A stretch of DNA of 10,977 nucleotides from Candidatus Thorarchaeota archaeon (GCA_016840965.1 JAEORI010000168.1:1-10977), one strand, 5' to 3'. Positions 1 through 6,498 are shown, numbered from the stretch's first letter. The notes: generated by a model not told the origin, from the letters alone. Translations and numbers: made by a program.

Positions 1-440
1 TAACATCCAATTGAGCCTTCGCTTTCACTCACGCAGACCTTGACTTCAATTTCCTCAGGGAAGTCGAGATTCTCGTGAATCTATTTTGCTAGAAGCTCTG
101 CAGTTGTAGCACGTGTTGGAATCAGAACACAGTCCTCCTCTGGGAAGACATATCGTTTCTCATCAACAACTACTTCATAAAATCCATCTGATTTTGTCAC
201 TTTTATGGTTTCAGACATGTTTGGGAGCAACACTTTGTGGTCTAGAGTCTTACATATCGTGAGAGATTTTGCCTTTATTTCTCGAAAATCATAGACCATT
301 CCATCATTGTTCAATGGACCTGTTAGCTTGATTCTTATGGTGTAGTTATGTCCATGAAGATTCTCAATTTCGCTTTCACTCTTAAGAAAATGCGATGCGC
401 TGAAGTGCATCCTCTGGTCTTTTACACACACGCTGTACAA
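1..440 (-). CDS. 6-pyruvoyl-tetrahydropterin synthase / QueD-family protein, interrupted by an in-frame TAG; runs off the left edge
   Basis: Seen: the product has the PTPS T-fold signatures. These are the zinc-ligand His in FSASHF (His17 from the TTG start), the LHGHNY pair (His29, His31), GMVYDF, and the catalytic Asp-His in LDHKVLLP (67-68). The TTG at 440-438 is chosen as start because GGAGG (complement of 448-452) lies 7 bases upstream. A further TTG at 476 would add 12 residues unlike the family. Known: family members act on 7,8-dihydroneopterin triphosphate in pterin or 7-deazaguanine (queuosine/archaeosine) synthesis, in the cytoplasm. Odd: a TAG at 83-81 interrupts the frame after ELLAK, yet the same frame continues as IHENLDFPEE...VCVSESEGSIGC, matching the family C-terminus including the substrate-binding Glu. 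Also, Ile25 occupies the place of the bacterial QueD catalytic Cys (four residues before the first His of HGH), flanked by Glu24 and Glu26, so the exact activity is uncertain. The gene follows the ligase by 64 bases and is probably co-transcribed. Confidence 0.85.
81..83 (-). other. In-frame amber (TAG) codon inside the PTPS reading frame
   Basis: Read on the minus strand the frame goes CTA GCA AAA TAG ATT CAC GAG (L-A-K-stop-I-H-E). Family members usually carry an aromatic residue here (E. coli QueD, as I recall it, has LAKWIW). No shift of frame is needed to recover homology after the stop. The codon could be a nonsense mutation, a base error from TAT/TAC/TGG, or a recoded (pyrrolysine) codon. 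Three other genes here (ligase, ribbon-helix-helix, TPR) end in TAG in places that look like genuine ends, so TAG clearly also works as a stop. Confidence 0.85.
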
Positions 441-504
441 ATGAAAGCCTCCGAGTACAGAACAGGCTACGAACAATAGTACATGTAAAAGTGTCGGAAG
501 ACGA

Positions 505-2262
505 CTACTTTGAAATTCTCCGTTGTCTCTCGAAAGCTTCTATCAGATCATCAACAGATGTTGCTTGAGTGGGGTCTTTGTCATCACGCCAGCGTCCTGT
601 AAATCTTGGAAACCTTATTGCAAGTCCACCATCTTTGAGAACTTTTCGACCAGCAGGGTGAGTGGGGCTCAGAGTTATCTCATCACCTAGTACTTCGATG
701 ACCTCAATCGGCTCAAACCAGACATCCGCATCGATGTCAGAGATGACCTTTGGATGTTTTTGTTCCAACTTGTGCTTATCAAGACGCTCTTTGAACTCAG
801 CTAGCATATCATCAGTGAACCCAGTTCCAATCTTGCACACGGTGGGATATGTATCGCTGTCAATATCGTATGCTGAGGCTAGAATCGCGCCATAAAGACC
901 AGTTCGTTTCCCGCGACCATGAATAGCACCAACAATGACAAGGTCCGCTGAATCTGAAAGTCCTTCAGTATATGATGCTTTCAATTTAATCCAGAGCCAG
1001 CTACGGGCTCCAGCTTGATAGGTGGAGTCTTTGTGCGTTGCCTTTGCTATCACTCCCTCATGCCCGGAACCAATCGCTTCCTCAAAGATTACTTGCAGAC
1101 GCTCTGGATTATCAGTGATTTCAGCGACGGTCAGATTAACTCTGTCCGTGGTCTCCACTATCTTCTCCATGAGTTCTCTTCTTTTCAACATTGGTAGAGA
1201 AGTGACATCCTTTCCATCTACAAAGAGTATATCGAAGAAGAAAATTGCAATAGGTACCTCCGCTTGAGTCGCTTCAATGTCTGTCTTACGTCTTCTACGC
1301 ATGAGTTCTTGAAATGGTCTCATTTTTCCTGTAGAAGGGTCAATTGCAACGCATTCGCCCTCCATTACACAGGTCTTGGTTTTAACATGGTCGCGAACTA
1401 GCTTTACAACATCTGGATATTGAGCAGTAATGACTTCTTGGCGACGAGAATAGAGGATTACTTCATTGTCAATCTTATGCACCTGCACTCGTTCACCATC
1501 ATACTTGTTCTCAACTAGGACTTTCCCACCAGCCTTTTCGATTATCTCCTCAGGAGAAGACAATTTTTTGGCAGCCATCATTCTGATTGGAATTCCAACA
1601 TTAGTTCTAATTGCTCGAACTGCTTTAACACCCTCTTTGGCTAGAACTGACGCAACTTCACCAAGATCACTGCATACATTGAAAGCAGCTTCAATGTCAT
1701 TCCTTGTGTCTTTATCCTCAGTGAAAGCTGATGCTAATGAATCTATAAGCCCCATATGTCCAAGACCAAGACGTAGCGACCCAGTTACAGTTCTTAGAAT
1801 ATATCGGGCTTCTATTGGTTTGGCATCTGTCAGTAAACCAACTAGTTTCGAAACTTTGATTTTATTACTTCCAGATCCCGAAGCTTTCGCAGCTTGGTCC
1901 AATGTAGCAAAGACGACAGACACTGTCAAATCCTGTGAAAAAAGCGTAGCCTGAGCACTCTTCTGAAGTAAGGATTCCGCGGTGCTACCAATATCTCCAG
2001 TTTTCCGAAGAGATTCTTGCACATCACTTTCAGGGACCGATGCTGCTGCAGCAACAACTTGGATAGCCATCTTCTCAGCTACACCAATCTCAGGCTGACT
2101 CTTCCAGTCAGGATATAATTTCCCTATTGTAAGTGCCACTATCTCACGCACTTCAGTAGGGTCAGCCTTCTGAAGAAGTTCAGAGAAAAGACGAATCTTC
2201 TCTAGCGACCCGCCTGTAGTTTCAACCTCATCATATGCTTTGGCTAAGGTTTCGTAAAGCAA
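505..2262 (-). CDS. lig: ATP-dependent DNA ligase (archaeal type I)
   Basis: This enzyme seals 5'-phosphate/3'-OH nicks in DNA, using ATP to form an enzyme-AMP intermediate, and serves replication and repair. From the TTG start the protein is 585 residues, normal for archaeal ligases. An all-helical DNA-binding domain fills about residues 1-205. The adenylation domain has motif I KYDGER (catalytic Lys about 253), motif III FFFDILFVDG (about 341), motif IV EGVIAK (about 402) and motif V around KLKASY (about 426). An OB-fold follows, ending with the IRFPRF and RWR signatures typical of the archaeal C-terminus. Start choice: an ATG at 2295 would add 11 residues (MWWATKTGSVT) unlike the family, while TTG at 2262-2260 has GGGAG (complement of 2270-2274) 7 bases upstream. 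The TAG stop sits at the normal family end. The gene diverges from rpS17e and precedes PTPS. The start is likely but not proven. Confidence 0.96.
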   Translation of the reverse strand: MLYETLAKAYDEVETTGGSLEKIRLFSELLQKADPTEVREIVALTIGKLYPDWKSQPEIGVAEKMAIQVVAAAASVPESDVQESLRKTGDIGSTAESLLQKSAQATLFSQDLTVSVVFATLDQAAKASGSGSNKIKVSKLVGLLTDAKPIEARYILRTVTGSLRLGLGHMGLIDSLASAFTEDKDTRNDIEAAFNVCSDLGEVASVLAKEGVKAVRAIRTNVGIPIRMMAAKKLSSPEEIIEKAGGKVLVENKYDGERVQVHKIDNEVILYSRRQEVITAQYPDVVKLVRDHVKTKTCVMEGECVAIDPSTGKMRPFQELMRRRRKTDIEATQAEVPIAIFFFDILFVDGKDVTSLPMLKRRELMEKIVETTDRVNLTVAEITDNPERLQVIFEEAIGSGHEGVIAKATHKDSTYQAGARSWLWIKLKASYTEGLSDSADLVIVGAIHGRGKRTGLYGAILASAYDIDSDTYPTVCKIGTGFTDDMLAEFKERLDKHKLEQKHPKVISDIDADVWFEPIEVIEVLGDEITLSPTHPAGRKVLKDGGLAIRFPRFTGRWRDDKDPTQATSVDDLIEAFERQRRISK

Positions 2263-2297
2263 AGTTACACTCCCAGTTTTAGTGGCCCACCACATGC

Positions 2298-2305
2298 TTT
2301 ATAAA
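2298..2305. promoter_or_regulatory. Palindromic TATA box shared by the divergent ligase and rpS17e genes
   Basis: TTTATAAA is its own reverse complement and lies between the divergent starts at 2262 (minus) and 2356 (plus). With the usual archaeal distance of about 26-27 bases from box centre to transcript start, the plus transcript would begin near 2328 (leader about 28 bases, with GGTGAG at 2344-2349). The minus transcript would begin near 2275 (leader about 13 bases, with GGGAG). Both leaders hold the ribosome-binding site, which supports use in both directions. This is inferred from spacing only. Confidence 0.55.
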
Positions 2306-2343
2306 CTCAGCCTGAGGCAAACCGGCAATCATAGATTATACTT

Positions 2344-2349
2344 GGTGAG
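2344..2349 (+). promoter_or_regulatory. Shine-Dalgarno sequence of rpS17e
   Basis: GGTGAG lies 6 bases before the TTG at 2356. It settles that TTG as the start, in agreement with the conserved S17e N-terminus MGSIRPRYIK. Confidence 0.7.
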
Positions 2350-2355
2350 CTGAAT

Positions 2356-2604
2356 TTGGGTAGTATTAGACCTCGATATATTAAGAATGCTGCAAAGAAC
2401 CTTCTGGCTCTTTATCCAGACACATTTACAGATGATTTTGAATCAAACAAGAGACTTGTTGAGCAGTTCACAGACGTTCAGTCAAAGAAGGTTAGAAATC
2501 GAATTGCAGGATATTTAGTCAGACTCATCAAGATCGGGGTTGCCAGAGAAGAAGCTGAGGCTTTGCAACCTGGTGACGAAGTCGTTGATGACATGGAAAT
2601 GTAA
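2356..2604 (+). CDS. rps17e: Small-subunit ribosomal protein eS17 (S17e)
   Basis: This is a component of the 30S ribosomal subunit, restricted to archaea and eukaryotes. Seen: the 82-residue product follows the family from its first residues. MGSIRPRYIK is followed by an acidic stretch with YPDTFTDDFESNK, then the hallmark SKKVRNRIAGYLVRL (about residues 43-57), and a short acidic tail ending EVVDDMEM. The start is TTG, supported by GGTGAG 6 bases upstream and by the conserved N-terminus. The stop is TAA. It is the first plus-strand gene after the divergent promoter and is followed 70 bases later by a DNA methyltransferase, which may be read from the same transcript. The tail after IAGYLVRL is somewhat longer than in the shortest archaeal versions. 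Confidence 0.97.
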   Translation: MGSIRPRYIKNAAKNLLALYPDTFTDDFESNKRLVEQFTDVQSKKVRNRIAGYLVRLIKIGVAREEAEALQPGDEVVDDMEM

Positions 2605-2617
2605 GACCAAAGAATCA

Positions 2618-2646
2618 ATACCTTGCATTTTCTGCCTCAAAGGTAT
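2618..2646 (+). repeat. Short inverted repeat in the rpS17e-methyltransferase gap
   Basis: ATACCTT (2618-2624) and AAGGTAT (2640-2646) form a perfect 7-bp stem around a 15-base loop, just before the AAGGAGG at 2650-2656. It could fold in the transcript between the two genes and affect translation or 3'-end formation. The stem is short and AT-rich, so it may be chance. Confidence 0.3.
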
Positions 2647-2674
2647 CTTAAGGAGGCGTGTATAGTCTAGTCCT

Positions 2675-3685
2675 ATGTCTGATTGGAAGAACCTTCTACT
2701 CCTTGGTGACTGTCTAAATATCATTAGAGATAATATAGACATTCTCAAAAAACAGGTTCGTCTAATCTATATTGACCCACCTTTCTTCTCAGGTACAGAC
2801 TATACTCTTAAAATGCGGTCTAATGGGAATAGTCAAACAGCAGGTCTTCTTCTCGAAGAAAAGACCTACAGTGACAAATGGGAGGGCGGACTTCAGGAAT
2901 ACCTAGACTTTATGAGAGTTCGCTTAAAAGCCATGAAACCATTGCTCAGAGATGACGGCAGCATATGGGTACATCTGGATTGGCATGTATCACACTACAT
3001 CAAGGTCATACTCGATGAAATCTTTGGATACTCGAATTTTATGAACGAAATTATTTGGAAACGGACAAACAGTCCGAAAGCTCAAAGTAGGGGTTTTGGA
3101 AGTCAGCATGATGTAATTCTATTATACGCTGCTGATGCATCCAACTTCAAAACCCGACAAGTCTATAGAAAACTCGATGAAAAGGCTCGCAGACCATATA
3201 GCTACAAGGATGAAAAGGGCAAGTTCCGTTTGATTGAATTGGAGGCCCAGGGCATCCAGCGTACTGAAGATAGAAAACAGTTTGAGTGGAGAGGGAGGAC
3301 GGCACCATATCTATACAGGAAAGAAATCCTTGATGAGTGGTGGAATGCAGGTTTAATCTATACAAGCAAAAATGGTCGGTATACAAAAAAACAGTATCTA
3401 TCAGATGTACCAGGAATTCCAGTATCAGATCTTTGGATTGATGTAAATCCAGTTCAAGGTGTATCAAAGGAAAATACAGGATTTCTCACTCAAAAACCAG
3501 AGGCTCTACTTGAACGAATTATTGATTCAGCAACGGATCCAAGCGATGTCATTGCTGATTTCTTTGCAGGTTCTGGAACATCTGCTGTTGTTGCTAGAAA
3601 ACTGAATCGTCGATGGTTCATATGCGATTCCTCAGAAGCTGCAATTGGTGTCATTAGGAAACGACTTGAAAAATCAGAGAGCTGA
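2675..3685 (+). CDS. Beta-class DNA methyltransferase (N6-adenine or N4-cytosine), orphan
   Basis: The enzyme would transfer a methyl group from S-adenosylmethionine to an exocyclic amino group in a specific DNA sequence. Seen: catalytic motif IV IYIDPPFFSG (DPPF at residues 34-37) comes near the N-terminus. The AdoMet-binding motif I DFFAGSGTS (about 295-303) comes near the C-terminus, preceded by LTQKPEALLERII (271-283). That order defines the beta class. DPPF favours adenine as target, because cytosine-N4 enzymes usually carry SPPY. The middle part (about 130-260) is the likely target-recognition region. The length, 336 residues, is complete for a solitary enzyme. ATG at 2675 is the first start in frame after an in-frame stop at 2663. 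GGAGG at 2652-2656 is 18 bases away, unusually far. No restriction endonuclease or specificity gene is in the window. Confidence 0.93.
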   Translation: MSDWKNLLLLGDCLNIIRDNIDILKKQVRLIYIDPPFFSGTDYTLKMRSNGNSQTAGLLLEEKTYSDKWEGGLQEYLDFMRVRLKAMKPLLRDDGSIWVHLDWHVSHYIKVILDEIFGYSNFMNEIIWKRTNSPKAQSRGFGSQHDVILLYAADASNFKTRQVYRKLDEKARRPYSYKDEKGKFRLIELEAQGIQRTEDRKQFEWRGRTAPYLYRKEILDEWWNAGLIYTSKNGRYTKKQYLSDVPGIPVSDLWIDVNPVQGVSKENTGFLTQKPEALLERIIDSATDPSDVIADFFAGSGTSAVVARKLNRRWFICDSSEAAIGVIRKRLEKSES

Positions 3686-3739
3686 TAATATTCCAGTATT
3701 TCAAGAAGATGAATCAAATTTCGGAAAAGAGAAACATAC

Positions 3740-3748
3740 AAATATTTA
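3740..3748 (+). promoter_or_regulatory. Possible TATA box of the small membrane protein gene
   Basis: AAATATTTA is centred about 39 bases before the GTG at 3783, placing a transcript start near 3771. A second AT-rich run, TATATTATA at 3757-3765, is too close to the start codon for normal spacing. Spacing is the only support. Confidence 0.3.
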
Positions 3749-3782
3749 GTTCAACGTATATTATAATGAAGGAAGTGGTCGT

Positions 3783-4007
3783 GTGTCTTTTCTCCTAGGT
3801 CTGTCAATCTTTCTGATATGCGCCATTATTTATGGCTACTTTAGATTATCAGGAAGACTGCATTCAGAGCCAATTGAAAAGAAACCTGTGGAAACGAAGG
3901 CAGGAAAATTATATCACTCAAAAATTCATGACCCAGCATTCTTTGATGGGGAAAGCGAGGATATTACAGAAGTTCAATCCAGAATACGAATATTTGGTGG
4001 TGGATGA
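3783..4007 (+). CDS. Small single-span membrane protein, unknown function
   Basis: I do not recognise this family. The 74-residue product has one hydrophobic N-terminal span (about residues 2-22, FLLGLSIFLICAIIYGYF), then a basic stretch (RLSGRLH) and a hydrophilic tail of about 45 residues rich in Lys/Glu. By the positive-inside rule the tail should face the cytoplasm. The start is GTG at 3783; there is only a weak purine-rich GGAAGTGG before it, so the start is uncertain. The stop TGA at 4005-4007 is 5 bases from the stop of the convergent protease-like gene. Hydrophobic span, charged anchor flank and compact spacing argue for a real gene, although a chance frame is possible. Confidence 0.5.
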   Translation: MSFLLGLSIFLICAIIYGYFRLSGRLHSEPIEKKPVETKAGKLYHSKIHDPAFFDGESEDITEVQSRIRIFGGG

Positions 4008-4012
4008 ATTTC

Positions 4013-5107
4013 TCAATCAATCCATATTGGCTCATCATAGTCAGTTGTTTTCTTGAAGACTTCACCCATTGCGTTTTTGTCCCATCGTTTTAATACGTAA
4101 TAGACGATCAATGCTGCAATCCCGGCGACAATGAAAGGCAAATACCCTGCAAAAAACAAGTATGGGAAAAACGGAGAATATAGTAGCATTGTGAGTGGAA
4201 TAAAACTAAGGAAAAATGAGCCAATGGCTACAAATGTGCATACTCCAAGTCTTCTTGCACCGCGTCTTCTCTTCTCCCACTCTCGAATACTCCAGACCAC
4301 GGTTTGTGCTTCTTCCTCATTAAGTGGGTATCCTCTCTCAATATGTACTTTGGCTACATTTGGATGTATTCCATAGATCTCCTGAACTGCATCGAACGCA
4401 GGCTCATGCCTCCAAAATGTACCCTTGATCAAGAAGATCAATAGAAAGGGAGCTAGAAGAAGAGGAGCTAAAGAGGTGAGTGTATAAATGATTATGAAAA
4501 TGGAACCATTCCATGATATCATTTGAGCAATAGAGATGGCAAGAGGCACAAGAAAGAAGACTGATGCATAAGTGAATGCTTGAAACAAAATTCCTGAGCC
4601 AATCATATCTGCGATCCACCGAGTTCTCGGAACTCGCAGTAGATGAAACGCGAGAAGAGCCTCTCCACTCTCGGGGTTCTTCATAATAAGATCAACCATC
4701 GGTTCAGAAATAATGACTGCGTCAAAAATGTAATTGAACGAAGTTGCTATGTAAGCATCTTGACTCTGTCGAACCCAGACCCGGGCTCTCGATGGAATCA
4801 CAATTTTCTGGTGGATTTGACTTACAAGAGCATTGAACTCTGAACGCGTTGATGGATTGATGAATCGGATTTTTAGAATCAACAAAATAACTAGGTGGAC
4901 TAAAAATCCTATAGCCAATGGGAACCAAATAATGAAGTCAATTCCAACCATTGTGTAGTGGATAGTATAATAAAACATGATCGAAAAAGGCATAGCTGTG
5001 AGAAAGGTCAGTAGTATCATCATGCCCCTTGAAACGAGGGGAACTCGTGTCCCAAACCACTTTGCATATCTGTCAGAGGACTTCGTCAATCCGCCCAACC
5101 AACCCAT
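4013..5107 (-). CDS. Six-span membrane protein resembling M48 (HtpX/Ste24-like) peptidase without its catalytic motif
   Basis: Seen: 364 residues with hydrophobic spans at about 28-50, 55-80, 170-195, 202-228, 288-312 and 314-339. The soluble stretch between spans 2 and 3 resembles the HtpX domain. ARVWVRQSQDAY, then AVIISEPMVDLI and ESGEALLAFHLLRVP, run parallel to the HtpX pattern of an exposed NAF segment, a VVVTxGLL helix and VLAHELGHI. Where HtpX has HExxH this protein has FHLLR (154-158), so both zinc-ligand His positions and the catalytic Glu are changed. RHEPAFDA (233-240) may correspond to the third-ligand ExxAD region. Known: active members cleave damaged membrane proteins. Inference: this copy is probably not a zinc protease and may bind or regulate instead. 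There is no Shine-Dalgarno before the ATG, and a TATA-like box about 23 bases upstream suggests a nearly leaderless mRNA. The family call is pattern-based and moderately sure; a membrane protein is certain. Confidence 0.8.
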   Translation of the reverse strand: MGWLGGLTKSSDRYAKWFGTRVPLVSRGMMILLTFLTAMPFSIMFYYTIHYTMVGIDFIIWFPLAIGFLVHLVILLILKIRFINPSTRSEFNALVSQIHQKIVIPSRARVWVRQSQDAYIATSFNYIFDAVIISEPMVDLIMKNPESGEALLAFHLLRVPRTRWIADMIGSGILFQAFTYASVFFLVPLAISIAQMISWNGSIFIIIYTLTSLAPLLLAPFLLIFLIKGTFWRHEPAFDAVQEIYGIHPNVAKVHIERGYPLNEEEAQTVVWSIREWEKRRRGARRLGVCTFVAIGSFFLSFIPLTMLLYSPFFPYLFFAGYLPFIVAGIAALIVYYVLKRWDKNAMGEVFKKTTDYDEPIWID

Positions 5108-5126
5108 GGTCGTTTTAACTGGATTT

Positions 5127-5134
5127 GTTATAAC
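5127..5134 (-). promoter_or_regulatory. TATA-like box for the protease-like membrane protein
   Basis: GTTATAAC (palindromic) is centred about 23 bases before the ATG at 5107. At archaeal spacing, transcription would start at or within a few bases of the ATG. This fits the lack of a Shine-Dalgarno sequence and suggests a leaderless mRNA. Confidence 0.4.
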
Positions 5135-5176
5135 TTCTGCGTTTCAAGTTTTTATGATAATGCAATAAAAAGACGG

Positions 5177-5215
5177 GAGTGTCAACAATTGTTCATAAGA
5201 ACATTATTGACACTC
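5177..5215 (-). terminator. Long imperfect hairpin followed by a T run, downstream of the beta-helix gene
   Basis: GAGTGTCAA (5177-5185) pairs perfectly with TTGACACTC (5207-5215). The stem continues inward with a G-U pair (minus-strand RNA), two A-T pairs and one bulge, and closes with TGTTC-ATAA-GAACA (5190-5203). On the minus strand the hairpin starts about 65 bases after the TAA of the beta-helix gene and is followed by CCGTCTTTTTATT. That looks like an intrinsic terminator, although archaeal termination relies mainly on the U tract. It also lies upstream of the promoter of the next minus gene, so an operator role is possible. Confidence 0.55.
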
Positions 5216-5280
5216 GGAAGATTACTCTAATGGAATATTATGGTATCATCTTCACTACATCTCTATCTTTTTCTTTCTTC

Positions 5281-6498
5281 TTAGAGCTTGGATTGACCAA
5301 TGAAGACAACTTCATTGTTCCCGGATACATCAAGAACTGTGGATGGGTCACCTTTTGTCAAGACCAGACTATCATAGACACCAGGGCCCAACCATATGGG
5401 AGCAGTAGGATCAAGCCAACCAGGAACAGGTATTGCATCGAAATCGGAAACATCATTTAGTATGACTTTAAGACCTGTCTGTGTTTCGAGACCCCATTGG
5501 GACCAAAAGGCTACACAGATTGCAGCGCATCCACTCCCAGATACATCATTAAAGGCAACTAAAGTGTCGCTGAAACCTCCAATGACGCCTATACCACCCC
5601 AAAGACTCTCATCAAGTTCAATGGTATTGAATGCGATGACAGACTCTAAATTGCCATATTGCCCTGTGTACAAAGGACCATAGTCAGCAACATTAATCAT
5701 ATCAAACCCCCACTCCCAGCGAGTGTATCCCTCGATTTTATTGAATAATATGGCAACATATCCCTCTGCACCAAACCGAGATAGCTGTGCCACCTGAATT
5801 GCAGATCCGGTTTGATAGGTTTCTTCGGAGTCATAGATTCCAGAGATGACATTGTGGAATATATGAACCTCTGAATTGTCTATGTCGTACACCTCAACTC
5901 CATGTCTTGCAACAGCAATCGTGTTGTGGGAAATCGTTATCTCACAGTTCTCATATGGACCACCTAGGTAGATGGCTTGACCTACTTCGTAGAACTCGTT
6001 ATGCTGTACAATTATCTTGGAATCGACATTGTCATAGGTTGCAATACCAATTTCGACATTGTAAAATTTACAATGTTTGACCCATAAATCACCATTTGTA
6101 ATTATCTCAAGTGCAGTGAGAGAATCAAATTCTGCTACAAACGACAACGACTCGACTTTCAGATTGGTATCATCAGGCACATTGAAGGAAAACATGATGT
6201 CTATTGATTCAACTGCATGAATAACAGTCTTGAAACTAGTTCCCTTTAAAGTCCCTTTAAATCCTGAAGTTGAAACTGTATCTGCGATATAGAAGTCACC
6301 TTTACTGAGCTTCACAGTGTCCGCCCCAGCAGCATCAATTGCTGCTTGAATATTAGCTACATCTTCCACTCCAGTCATATCCCCAGAAGGATAGACAATG
6401 AAGGTATCTCTACTTGCATTAGTTGAGAATGGAACAAATCCGAGTAGAAGTAATAGACCAATAAAGAAGATTAGAAGTACATTTCTTTGTTTTTTCAA
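5281..6498 (-). CDS. Secreted right-handed beta-helix (pectate-lyase-like) protein with an asparagine ladder
   Basis: Seen: a signal peptide at residues 1-28 (KKQR, then a hydrophobic core, then FSTNAS). A pectate-lyase superfamily entry follows (NIQAAIDAAGADTVKLSKGDFY, shown here across 49-70 as IQAAIDAAG and VKLSKGDFY). Beta-helix coils come next, with an Asn recurring after a hydrophobic strand (HNEF 167, HNTI 192, HNVI 216, FNKI 253, FNTI 291, FNDV 317, LNDV 348). Such an Asn ladder stacks inside the turns of parallel beta-helices. Known: the fold occurs in polysaccharide lyases, hydrolases and surface binding proteins. No catalytic residues are evident, so the function, perhaps cell-surface or carbohydrate binding, is open. 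No C-terminal anchor is seen; it ends GQSKL. The start is TTG at 6498, with AGGAGG (complement of 6506-6511) 7 bases upstream and LysLysGlnArg directly after it. It appears to be transcribed alone. Confidence 0.88.
   Translation of the reverse strand: MKKQRNVLLIFFIGLLLLLGFVPFSTNASRDTFIVYPSGDMTGVEDVANIQAAIDAAGADTVKLSKGDFYIADTVSTSGFKGTLKGTSFKTVIHAVESIDIMFSFNVPDDTNLKVESLSFVAEFDSLTALEIITNGDLWVKHCKFYNVEIGIATYDNVDSKIIVQHNEFYEVGQAIYLGGPYENCEITISHNTIAVARHGVEVYDIDNSEVHIFHNVISGIYDSEETYQTGSAIQVAQLSRFGAEGYVAILFNKIEGYTRWEWGFDMINVADYGPLYTGQYGNLESVIAFNTIELDESLWGGIGVIGGFSDTLVAFNDVSGSGCAAICVAFWSQWGLETQTGLKVILNDVSDFDAIPVPGWLDPTAPIWLGPGVYDSLVLTKGDPSTVLDVSGNNEVVFIGQSKL

Noticed and set aside
438..476. Longer PTPS start (TTG at 476) adding 12 residues
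   Set aside because: The extra residues do not resemble the family, and the internal TTG at 440 has GGAGG at ideal spacing.
438..505. Readthrough of the ligase TAG into a longer protein
   Set aside because: The downstream frame is unlike any ligase tail and overlaps the start of PTPS; the family end is already complete.
1466..1954. 162-residue open frame on the plus strand inside the ligase gene
   Set aside because: It lies wholly opposite conserved ligase codons, its product is Ser/Leu/Ile rich without domain pattern, and there is no ribosome site; it is a shadow frame.
2263..2295. ATG at 2295 as ligase start
   Set aside because: It lies between the TATA box and the Shine-Dalgarno (on the minus strand), upstream of the expected transcript start; TTG at 2262 fits the ribosome site and family length better.
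2658..2717. Possible 19-codon leader peptide from GTG just after AAGGAGG
   Set aside because: The GTG is only 1 base from the GGAGG, too close for normal initiation; the peptide has no attenuator-like codon run.
3147..3467. 106-residue minus-strand frame inside the methyltransferase gene
   Set aside because: It is opposite the target-recognition part of a clear methyltransferase; the composition is typical of an antisense shadow.
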